Origin: Chrysoperla carnea
Lineage: Eukaryota > Arthropoda > Insecta > Neuroptera > Chrysopidae
Assembly (NCBI RefSeq): GCF_905475395.1
Contig: NC_058338.1
Span: 2,853,001 to 2,917,000 of the forward strand
Reading direction: 5' to 3'
Length of the DNA stretch: 64,000 nucleotides
Both the position numbers and the translations under genes were made by a program. Shown piece after piece: positions 59,319 to 64,000 of the stretch (positions within the stretch are counted from its first letter, which is position 1; each line of letters starts with the position of its first letter). Below the pieces are notes generated by a model that saw nothing but the letters and a program-made list of their open reading frames with translations, was not told where the DNA came from and made no database searches.

Positions 59319-62300
59319 AACAAATAGGCAACTTGTATTACGAATATGTAATACAAGTTGCCTATTTGTTAAATTATCGAAATAATATTATACATGTATA
59401 ACAAGTTGCCTATTTATTAATTTTTTTGACCGTTTCATTTAATTTCTCGCAAATAATTCATGATACAGGAATGATATTTGGCATCTAAGAAAAAAATTAA
59501 GCGATTAACGATTAAGCGATATTACGTATATGTTATACATATATAATATAAGTGTTTAATGGCTCTTTGTCAAATTATAATCGAAAAGCTTGCGAGGATG
59601 CCATACCAAGAAGGTCTTAACAGATTAGGAGATAATCTGAAAAACTAACAATTAAAGGCATGGATCAGCTACGAGGAAGGGCGAATCACCAAAAGCCTGT
59701 TGGGTGAAGGAAACTCGCTCGGTAACAGGGCCGAGGAGATCTTGAAACTAAACAGAGCTGATATTTGAGTCATCGTAGAGGTACTCACAGGGCATGATAA
59801 TCTGAACAAGTTCCAACATCAGATTGGAAAAAGACTGATCTCCCGCGTGTGGCAGATGCGGAGAAAATTCAGAAGAAACATCGATCCACTTTCTCTGTTA
59901 CTGTCCGGCACTCATACAGCAGCGAAGGAAATGGTTTGGTCCGGCCATAGTCGAACCAGAAGAAATTAGGAAACTCAGCGCTAGGCAAATCCTGGGTTTC
60001 AGTACATCAGTTGGTTACAACAGCCACTGAAAAGCGTAGAACATAAAAAAAACTTTGATTTTTAGGAAAAATGCGAGTGATTTATTTGATTTTCCTTTAT
60101 TAGTCGATTTTTTTGTAGCTTCTTTTAACTGTACTATGTATGTTTATGTACTAAATATATGTCTTATGTATGTTACAGGAATCCAAACGAACATCAAAAG
60201 CAAGATGCTGTATTAGCTGCATCTCGTGAACGAAATCGATTTCGTTCAGTTGTATGGGATGAATATGATTCAGTACATCAGAAGTACTTAGAAATAGGTA
60301 AGTTTTTATATATACCTATAACAAATATGTACTTATACAAATAAACTATTTATAGGTTAAGAGCCAATGTATCATACGTTTATCAAAACGGACAATTGTC
60401 CGTCTTGCCAAATATATGCCTAACGTATATGACATTCGCACGATAAGTTGCGTACAACACTTAATTTACCAAGAAACGTAGTGTAGGTTTTAATGGGTTA
60501 GTTTTTATAATAACAAAAGTAGTCAAATAGAGTTTTTTTGTTATAATTTTGCATTTAGAGACGCCTTCCACAATGATAAAACACATCCTCTCTTTAAGTA
60601 GTGTTTTATTGGTTTCATTCAAAATGTTATTGAACTGTGATTCGCTAAAGATATATTAATTTATTTTGTTAATTATCTCGCAAAGTAAGCATTATATCCA
60701 AAAGTGGAAAATAACTTTTTCCTTCGTCTTTATGAGCTTATGCTGCAGGATAACGATCTGCAGTCAATAATAGAACGCCCCGTATATAGCTCCTTTTTGA
60801 TGTCACTGACTCTCAGCCTATTAACAATATCAACAAACTATTTTATTTCTTATCACAATAGTATATTATTATGCATAGTGGAAGTATGTACAAGCATGAT
60901 GCCATCTGCCATCTGCTCTGCTCTACCACCCCTACAGTGTTATAGTGTCATACCTACTAACTTGATAAAATCAAACATTTCCTTAAGCGGATGTCATTTA
61001 AAACATGATAATTTGTATGAAAAACTATTTGAGTAGATAAAAGATATTTTACGATATTTTTTTTTATATAAATTATATGGCATTTTTACCCAATCTTACC
61101 CTCTTTTTTTAAATTTCATATTTTATTGCTTTTTTTCGAAGCCAGGAGCTTATTTAATTTGGCTATAGCAAAATAAATTAGCTTACTGCTAAATAGTACG
61201 ACAGTGGCGTTGTGAAGGTAGGGCAAGTTCGCTAAAAAAGGTATTGTGCCCCAGGTGCGGGTTTAGCTCGGTACGCCACTGTGTCTCTCTCCAAGGATTC
61301 ATAGGCCAGATACCTACCATTATCAATCTATTGAAGCGTCAAAAATTCTAAGTTTAAAGAAATATTCTTAATTTTCAGGTATGAAACCACGAATGAAAAA
61401 TCATTTTCGAGCACATCAACTGAGTGTCTGGTTACGTTTAATACCAGAATTACATCGTGCTGGCATGGAAGATGTTGTTGCACGTCATAATTTATTTCGG
61501 AATCATAATGATGCCGATCTGTATGATGGTGTAGTTCGACCAGATCCGTTATCCAGAATTTCGTATTATGATCCAAGTAACAGTGGGAATAATGCTGAGT
61601 ATAGACGGCGTACATCAAATTTAACACAAACTTTGGAATCAACTACAACGATTGATACAATTATTGCGACGACATGTATCAATATTATTCCAGGTTAGTA
61701 TCTACAAATTAACAGGAATTCGATTAATATGTCAAGAAAATTCCAGATACAAACGACATTTTCCCTTTTTTAATTTTCAATTTTTCCTTAGGAAAAATTT
61801 GTTTGCCCTAGTATCCATCATTCTTATACAGGCTGTTTTTAACCCCCGAACCAAAAACGGGGTGGTATAAGTTTGACCGCTTTGCCTGTCTGTCTGTGTG
61901 TCTGTATGTGGCATCGTAACGCCTAAACGGATTAACCGACTGGAATTTTTTTTGTTTCGTTTGAAAGGTAATTTAATAGAGAGTGTTTGTATGTTTCAAG
62001 TGCGAGTTTAAGGTTCCGTACCCGAAAACAGCCGAACCACTAAAATTTTCACATTTGATTTAGACTTAGTTCAACTCCAAAAAAATTAAGCTTTTTAATC
62101 AAAACTTTGGGTTATTTTCTGTTCAGGAACAAATTACCAACAACAGAGCAACAACATTCCACCATCGTTTCACATAAATTCCTCATCGGATACATTCGCC
62201 AGTCTGGAAGCAGCTGGATTTGCAGCCTATTCGACTGCACTAAGTGTAACAATCGCAATCGGATGTTCGTTGCTGATATTAAATGTGCTAATATTCGCTG

Positions 62301-64000
62301 GTGTTTATTATCAACGTGATAAAACTCGGCTAGAAGTGAAATCATTACAACAGCAACAGAATCGTAATCAAGCGAATTTTGAAACAATCACCAAACATGC
62401 ACATTATCATATGGGCGGTGCAGGAGGTGGTATACATCATACACAGATCGGAAGTGGAATAGGCGGTGGTGCTAGTGTAATAGTTGATGTTGAACAAGAT
62501 TTACAACAGAATAATGATGGGAGTTTAACGAAAAATCAACATTTATGTGCACAAAATATGCAAAATATGTTAAAAGCACCGCCTCCAAGTCCGAATGTGT
62601 TAATGAATCAACATTGTATGACGTTACCGAAAAATACCGGGGGTTCACAAAATTGTCGATCAGGCGATTGTAATTTAATGACATTACCAAAAAATGTTAC
62701 ACTTATGAATAATACAGCAAATGTTATTGGTAAGTACATAGATATTCCTTGACGGATCAAGAAAGAGAGGCTCGCGGAGTAATTTCTACCCCAAAAAAAT
62801 AAATTGAAGTCTAACTATTTTCACTAGGGAAGAGTGGAGGAATTTCGGTAAAACTTAAGGTAAAATGGAGATTGTGTTTATGCCATTGAAAAAACTCAAA
62901 TGCTGATTAAAACCGGGAAAAATTTGTTCCATTTTCTAGACTAATTTAGACATAAAGATACAAAAATCGGATTTTTATGACGGTTGTACAAGTAATTTTT
63001 GCGGTATCGAACAAAATTGCCTGCGAGAGATCATATCTGGGCGTCATTTCTTAATCGCTACTGATTTTTTGTTGTAGTCAATCACTATCAATTTGGGTAT
63101 AGGGTATAGGGTAGGGTAAGCCATGATCGAGCATCGGGCCTCGAAGCAATGGTTCAGAGCACCTAGCCAAATAGACTCTTGTACTCTATCCCCGCTACGC
63201 TTTTCAGTGGCTATTATAATTAACTAATTCAGTGGCTATTAACCAACTGATGTACTGAAACCCAAGATTTGCCTAGCGCTGAGTTTCCTAATTTCTTCTG
63301 GTTCGACTATGGCCGGACCAAACCATTTCCATCGCTGCTGTATGAGCGCCGGGCAGTAACAGAGAAAGTGGATCGATGTTTCTTCTGAATTTTCTGCGCA
63401 TCTGTCACACGCGGGAGATTGTCTTTTTCCAATCTGATGTTGGAACTTGTTCAGGTTATCATGCCCTGTGAGTAACTCTACGATGACTCTAATATCAGCT
63501 CTGTTTAGTTTCAAGATCTCCTCGGCTCTGTTACCGAGCGAGTTTCCTTCACCTAACAGGCTTTTGGTGATTCGCCCTCCCTCGTAGCTGATCCATGCCT
63601 TTAATTGTTGGTTTTTCAGATCATCTCCTAATCTGTTAAGACCTTCTTGGTATGGCATCCTCGCAAGCTTTTCTTGAGTGGGAGCCATGGTGGTTCCCAG
63701 TTTGATCGCTAGTGATTTTTTGGTATAGTCAATCTCTAACAATGAATCGATGTTGATTTTCGGTCATAGTCAATCGCTAACAATTAATCGTTACTGATTT
63801 TCTAAATGTCTTTTCTAAACACTATGTTACTTCTCTATTTTAGCGGAAATGCAACAGCAACATGGTCTGAGTCAACCGCCGAATGGTTCAATACCAACAA
63901 TGCATTTAAATGTTCCTAGACCACCGCCACCGGTGCGTAGTGGTTCCAATAAAACATCAACGGAGAATCAACCGTTATTATCCGCTACCCAGCAACATCA
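42982..64000 (+). CDS. Neuroligin (Nlg2-like), eight exons, 3' end beyond the window
   Basis: Type I membrane cell-adhesion protein of the carboxylesterase fold. Neuroligins sit in postsynaptic membranes and bind neurexins. Coding exons: 42982-43138, 43951-44262, 47019-47165, 50815-51949, 60179-60297, 61379-61693, 62127-62729 and 63844-64000 (continuing). All introns are GT-AG, and phases agree (1,1,1,2,1,1,1), giving about 981 codons so far. Signal peptide at about 1-26; esterase-like domain at about 45-640; membrane span at about 765-790 ([18 protein letters not shown]), followed by basic YYQRDKTR; then a Gln- and Gly-rich cytoplasmic tail with PRPPPPVR. From memory, the segments [20 protein letters not shown] and [13 protein letters not shown] [10 protein letters not shown] follow insect Nlg2 closely. 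Unusually, the nucleophile motif is GHSSG with Ser255, and Glu418 and His539 occupy the other triad positions. The oxyanion glycines are replaced (Gly171-Glu172-Ser173). A PDZ-binding C-terminus would lie outside the window. Confidence 0.92.
43228..43615 (+). repeat. Dispersed repeat family K, with ACCGACTTCAAA at both ends
   Basis: Begins AACCGACTTCAAACAAAAAC, then GGAGGAGGTTATCAATTCG, and closes with another AAACCGACTTCAAAAGAAAA near 43590. I recall similar ACCGACTTCAAA/GGAGGAGGTT repeats from moth genomes. No coding sequence. Confidence 0.55.
43649..43776. repeat. Perfect 47-bp inverted repeat (hairpin) in intron 1
   Basis: 43649-43695 and 43730-43776 are exact reverse complements over 47 bases, with a 34-base loop. 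The arm runs from TAATGTAGTTAAAATTATTG to GGAGTCGGTGTCAGCCAAG. On transcription with the intron it would form a long perfect stem. It could be a short foldback transposon or a source of hairpin small RNA. Confidence 0.9.
43951..44262 (+). CDS. Neuroligin coding exon 2
   Basis: Residues 53-156. Holds [11 protein letters not shown] and the esterase CPQ and [12 protein letters not shown] motifs (SEDCLYLN is the type-B carboxylesterase signature). The open frame runs past the donor GTAAAT at 44263, but the translation there is poly-Phe and not protein-like. Confidence 0.92.
45528..45797. mobile_element. Non-autonomous element with TTAGG-like inverted ends
   Basis: Left end: TTAGGTTAGGTTAGG-type repeats (45531-45557). 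Right end: TATAACCTAACCTAACCTA (45780-45797). Between them are TTCAATTCCCGCCGTCGC (a degraded B-box) and the block GCATGAAGGAGGTGCACTCA to GTGTGTCCTTCGTGG. Related copies lie in 33031-33545. A SINE- or MITE-like element. Confidence 0.65.
46495..46985 (-). repeat. Repeat family C copy
   Basis: Complement of 21955-22510: GGAGCTGCGTTAGCTAAGCG at the left, TATAAATTTTAACGATGG and AAAAGCAATAGCTTGATTT at the right. Confidence 0.65.
47019..47165 (+). CDS. Neuroligin coding exon 3
   Basis: Residues 157-205: [18 protein letters not shown], then [20 protein letters not shown] and [16 protein letters not shown] replaces the HGGxF/YGGGF oxyanion-hole loop of active cholinesterases. Donor GTAAGT. Confidence 0.93.
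48065..48400. repeat. Tandem array, ~105-bp unit, about 3 copies
   Basis: AGACAGAATTGGYCTYCGAG, GCCCAGAAAAAACGGTAT, CCTGTCGTCTCTTGG and GGGAAAATCGGTCTAACCTC repeat at about 48191 and 48293. A more diverged unit precedes them (AAAATTGGTCTTAAAGGTAT near 48073). Confidence 0.75.
48846..48990 (+). repeat. Repeat family D fragment
   Basis: GAAGTGTCGTGGGACACCCG, then CTATGTTCCTATCGTATCTT and the AAGCTTACTT.CTTAC block, as at 24936 and 33655. Confidence 0.6.
49670..50118. repeat. Family J copy followed by family F copy
   Basis: 49671-49900 matches 3431-3665. 49905-50118 is a family F copy in minus sense, with CGCTACGATATCACAGACAG, CATAGCGG and TTCGGGG. The pairing is the same as at 3264-3790 but in a different order. 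Confidence 0.6.
50571..50690 (+). pseudogene. Decayed duplicate of the 5' part of neuroligin exon 4
   Basis: Upstream of the real exon 4 lies a second, degenerate copy of its acceptor and first ~100 bases. GCAAACAGG (50562-50570) is the pseudo-acceptor, with GCTAATCCA at 50589-50597. A 25-base stretch from TTAAAAGCACGCG to AAATTATG (50621-50645) is identical to 50844-50868. The copy then decays (ATTTATTGGATTAAATTACG against the exon's TTTAATGGATCAAATAGCTG). A TAA follows five codons after the pseudo-acceptor, so splicing to it would truncate the protein. Confidence 0.75.
50703..50790 (+). repeat. Repeat family D fragment
   Basis: AATGTCGTGGGAAACCCGGT, CTATGTTCCTATCGTATCTT and ATGTAGCGCTTA, as in the other D copies. 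It lies between the pseudo-exon and exon 4. Confidence 0.6.
50815..51949 (+). CDS. Neuroligin coding exon 4 (main esterase-fold exon)
   Basis: Residues 206-583. Codes for the [20 protein letters not shown] nucleophile-elbow region with Ser255 (AGT at 50961-50963), [25 protein letters not shown] and [11 protein letters not shown], a low-complexity loop ([20 protein letters not shown]), [11 protein letters not shown] with Glu418 (51450-51452), [16 protein letters not shown] with His539 (51813-51815), and the end YWANFARTG. Donor GTAAGT at 51950; phase 2. Confidence 0.95.
52430..52575 (+). pseudogene. Possible hAT-type (ZMYM1-like) transposase relic
   Basis: A plus-strand frame reads [20 protein letters not shown], then [12 protein letters not shown]. 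The A..FC..W.I....R.R..PR pattern recalls the insertion segment of ZMYM1-like hAT transposases. The match is short and made from memory, and the frame is broken upstream. Confidence 0.3.
52744..52806. repeat. Short relic related to the CAGTGGCG element at 61202
   Basis: GAGGCGAGCGCTAAAAAGAT to TCGCTACGCCACTG parallels 61220-61280. The other end is missing. Confidence 0.45.
53199..53381 (+). mobile_element. Foldback (TTAA-flanked) MITE, left part
   Basis: TTAA then ATGAAACGGTC begins the arm. The sequence to about 53323 is the near-exact complement of 59319-59443. Its inner portion is itself a palindrome (AACAAATAGGCAACTTGTAT and complement). Joining 53381 to 59329 gives an uninterrupted, highly palindromic element of about 300 bases. 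The LINE between them is a later insertion. Confidence 0.75.
53369..53381. repeat. LINE target-site duplication, left
   Basis: ATTAACAAATAGG, identical to 59316-59328 just after the poly-A tail. The same word is also part of the foldback unit, so the exact limits are uncertain by a few bases. Confidence 0.65.
53682..55095 (+). pseudogene. LINE ORF1 (Gag-like nucleic-acid-binding protein), frameshifted
   Basis: The frame opens near 53682 without an ATG and has a Pro-rich start ([20 protein letters not shown]). At 53891-53898 a TGTATGTA doublet (4-base duplication) shifts the frame; the rest continues in the second frame to 55095. Domains after the shift: an RRM-like region, then three zinc knuckles, [14 protein letters not shown] (54370-54411), [13 protein letters not shown] (about 54427-54465) and [15 protein letters not shown] (about 54492-54537), then a Ser/Thr/Pro-rich tail. 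This layout is typical of ORF1 in I- and jockey-type LINEs, where it coats the RNA. The end overlaps ORF2 by 65 bases in another frame. Confidence 0.8.
55031..58726 (+). CDS. LINE ORF2: AP-endonuclease, reverse transcriptase, RNase H
   Basis: A 1231-residue intact frame starting at ATG 55031. Apurinic-type endonuclease (1-220): QWNIRS with Asn14, SETW with Glu41, [11 protein letters not shown] and YGSDHFPI, so all expected catalytic positions are present. Reverse transcriptase (about 440-760): [46 protein letters not shown] and the YADD box at residues 651-654. RNase H (about 945-1070): IYTDAS with Asp951, [11 protein letters not shown] with Glu986, ISDSLSSL with Asp1010, and [14 protein letters not shown] with Asp1066. 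The C-terminus has a zinc-knuckle-like segment ([18 protein letters not shown]). The endonuclease nicks target DNA and the RT copies the RNA there. RNase H places it in the I/R1/Loa group rather than jockey or CR1. Confidence 0.93.
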   Translation: MDQVSQELKLLQWNIRSINQNKSNLALILFTYPIDVVLLSETWLKPTSTSKIRGYQIFRNDRYDGYGGTAILVRRGVSAQLIPIESNNPFFQVIAVRVAGISIVSIYNNSSQNILSSEELNLMFQNVPEPVIIAGDLNYHHPLWGCTASDRGGDILMEFMDSNNLVCMNDGSPTTIPSPQQRSSAIDISFCSPHLSLISFWHTLNDSYGSDHFPILITLNHRHNLFLPRHTPRRQFERADWPLFSRTVDDFLPPPTSDNNPLEWYSSFHQSLVSAGDIAIPNSKCPKKPFSPTPWWDDECKLQIQTRKEALRSLKANFTQDNFCNFRRTQAQTRRLFKEKKRNSWRIFCEGLSRSTPIKEIWNKVKMYRGAINPYPPFPSNQGWILDFLQNLTPDFALIPIQTLPAQNDHPMDRPFGICELRGVLSGLVDSSPGPDNISYSMLKNLSDSTISSFLSILNQLLSSSSIPDEWRHTMIIPILKPNKDPNIHQSYRPIALASCVSKVMEHLVKNRLEWWCEYNNIVPPYSRGFRKNASTLDNLSVLLTDIQISLSENGYLVCCLIDVKGAFDNVDINILINILTSLSAPPGLTSFIYEFLKIRHLTVNYQNHLSGPRTASMGLPQGAVLSPLLFNIYTSGLQNVIQPPSQLLQYADDLVLYSSSKSLQTAIDNVSNALVLLHNHLRSINLEISATKSSALVFTRHRYNIESIPFLNTSIPCHPSAKFLGVLFDGKLQWNSHVEYIVSKCTPRINILRGLTKVWWGADQSTLLMIYRQIIRSFIDYGSFLLCPISNQRSSKLDKIQFQSLRIALGQMRSCPTNALLIEAADPPLIVRRLYLAKKFFLNQYSSLSHPLIPKLAQLNQLCTNSAYWRNKNLPLLLVAYRVFAVIPIYQSLLSPFFTFDFPSRYTEIPVFIDCGLDSGHANYGSPFVNSTFNDYLSSILPNYIHIYTDASKLSVDSRVGVAFHCGAHSATLSISEHFSIFSAECVAILEALAYVDSNSIRKTAIISDSLSSLSLIKQNCITSKTPSLIVLIKNTVLKLIQKRFCVAFVWCPSHIGIRGNEFVDMLARDAVHIGPEDNSPPPAQDLWAICKSSMLSDWTQMWNTSPKGRKLHDIQPTPSLKTWFHKWEVGRKNITMIGRLRTGHNSLPAHLHRIHIVPDTRCRCGYYYCDINHITFACPLLNQHRNILLSSLARMGVFGPYYIPHLLSLNKLEILSAICNFLNKSKFQI
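59316..59443 (+). mobile_element. Foldback MITE, right part
   Basis: Begins with the second copy of the target duplication (ATTAACAAATAGG) and runs to GACCGTTTCAT then TTAA (59440-59443), mirroring the left arm at 53199-53323. Confidence 0.75.
59582..60031 (+). mobile_element. LINE fragment (RNase H family C-terminus) in intron 4
   Basis: Starts GAAAAGCTTGCGAGGATGCC and ends near GCCACTGAAAAGCGTAG. It is homologous to 63180-63682 in reverse and 38100-38560. In-frame stops (e.g. AAAAACTAACAATT, ATATTTGAG) make it dead. The final ~100 bases with the ATACCC tail are missing. Confidence 0.75.
60179..60297 (+). CDS. Neuroligin coding exon 5
   Basis: Residues 584-623: [19 protein letters not shown], then [20 protein letters not shown]. 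It corresponds to the end of the esterase domain (fitting the segment after FARTG). Donor GTAAGT at 60298. Confidence 0.93.
60388..60786 (+). repeat. 398-bp dispersed repeat (family A), copy 3
   Basis: Same ends as 4893-5290 and 23613-24010, with a few substitutions (CCCCGTATA at the end). An open frame from 60704 crosses its right edge and is not a gene. Confidence 0.75.
61202..61281. mobile_element. Short element with CAGTGGCGT inverted ends, hAT-like
   Basis: ACAGTGGCGT at the left and ACGCCACTGT at the right enclose about 60 bases. CAGNG ends are usual in hAT elements, but no clear 8-bp target duplication is seen. A related partial copy is at 52744-52806. Confidence 0.45.
61379..61693 (+). 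CDS. Neuroligin coding exon 6
   Basis: Residues 624-728: [20 protein letters not shown], then [20 protein letters not shown], the end of the esterase fold (the KPRxxxHYRA motif of neuroligins), and a Ser/Thr-rich stalk start. Donor GTTAGT at 61694. Confidence 0.93.
61840..62070 (+). repeat. Dispersed repeat family F, copy 6 (intron 6)
   Basis: AACCCCCGAACCAAAAACGG, then CTGTCTGTCTGTGTGTCTG, TGTGGCATCGTAACGCC and GTTTAAGGTTCCGTACCCG. It makes up about half of intron 6 (61694-62126). Confidence 0.7.
62127..62729 (+). CDS. Neuroligin coding exon 7 (stalk, membrane span, start of tail)
   Basis: Residues 729-929. A Gln/Asn/Ser-rich stalk, then a hydrophobic span at 765-790 ([20 protein letters not shown]) and basic stop-transfer residues. 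The cytoplasmic part has [20 protein letters not shown] and two MTLPKN motifs. Donor GTAAGT at 62730. Confidence 0.92.
63045..63812. repeat. Short tandem repeat interrupted by a LINE fragment
   Basis: Units of about 40-60 bases built on ATCGCTACTGATTTTTTG and TAGTCAATCGCTAACAAT occur at 63050-63095 and, after the LINE, at 63700-63812 (three imperfect units). Part of the similarity at the LINE edges may be a target duplication. Confidence 0.5.
63100..63702 (-). mobile_element. LINE fragment (RNase H family C-terminus) in intron 7
   Basis: Minus strand. Codes for [59 protein letters not shown] and the zinc-knuckle-like [20 protein letters not shown], then [20 protein letters not shown]. It is the longest open version of this region among the five copies. 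It is 5'-truncated inside RNase H and ends at GGGTATAGGGTATAGGG repeats (the 3' tail). Confidence 0.82.
63844..64000 (+). CDS. Neuroligin coding exon 8 (incomplete)
   Basis: Residues 930-981 up to the window edge: [20 protein letters not shown], then [20 protein letters not shown]. The proline-rich PRPPPPVR could bind SH3 or EVH1 domains. The stop codon is not in the window. Confidence 0.88.

Larger units (their letters stand above)
51950..60178 (+). other. Neuroligin intron 4
   Basis: 8229 bases, acceptor TATGTTACAG. It holds a possible hAT relic, a foldback element split by a full-length LINE, and a LINE fragment at 59582-60031. 51960-52430 and 52810-53190 have nothing recognised. Confidence 0.85.
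60298..61378 (+). other. Neuroligin intron 5
   Basis: 1081 bases. Holds family A copy 3 and a short CAGTGGCG element. Confidence 0.85.
62730..63843 (+). other. Neuroligin intron 7
   Basis: 1114 bases, acceptor CTCTATTTTAG. It contains a minus-strand LINE fragment and a short tandem repeat that the fragment interrupts. Confidence 0.85.

Noticed and set aside
1..64000. CRISPR arrays, prophage, operons or other bacterial-type systems
   Set aside because: There are no regularly spaced repeats with unique spacers and no ribosome-binding-site or gene-cluster pattern. All real genes are split and eukaryotic.

Overview
The window looks like a piece of an insect (or near-insect arthropod) nuclear genome. 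It is strongly AT-rich and mostly non-coding, with split genes that use GT-AG introns, many transposon relics, and short TTAGG-type motifs. I could not assign a species. The gene content is low: one long neuroligin-type gene entering from about 43 kb and running off the right edge, two nearly identical secreted leucine-rich-repeat (LRR) genes on the minus strand at 11.7-18.9 kb, one structurally complete non-LTR retrotransposon, and a 5S rRNA-like sequence.

Layout. 1-10 kb: intergenic, with dispersed repeats, a pogo/Tigger-like MITE (6.1-6.5 kb) and a 5'-truncated LINE fragment (7.1-7.7 kb). 10.3-23.5 kb: a tandem duplication holding the two LRR genes, each with its own TATA box and a 5'UTR exon plus intron, bracketed by two direct copies of a ~1 kb repeat block. 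23.6-42.9 kb: intergenic, with several MITE-like elements that have clear terminal inverted repeats, two short arrays of ~306-310 bp units, relics of at least three LINE families, a 5S rRNA-like sequence and a tRNA-derived SINE. 43.0 kb to the end: an eight-exon (3'-incomplete) neuroligin gene, most like the insect Nlg2 type, coding for a signal peptide, an esterase-fold ectodomain, a single membrane span and a cytoplasmic tail that continues past the window.

The introns of the neuroligin gene hold most of the structure in the right third. Intron 1 has a perfect 47-bp inverted repeat. Intron 3 has a decayed duplicate of the start of exon 4. Intron 4 (8.2 kb) carries a ~5.9-kb I-superfamily LINE with an intact 1231-residue ORF2. 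That LINE landed inside a foldback element, leaving its two halves about 6 kb apart and a 13-bp target duplication.

The most notable protein-level point is that this neuroligin has serine at the esterase nucleophile position, together with the matching glutamate and histidine. Most neuroligins lack that serine. The oxyanion-hole glycines appear to be lost, so whether it has any activity is open. I saw no CRISPR array, phage, operon or other bacterial-type system, and no clearly new multi-gene system.
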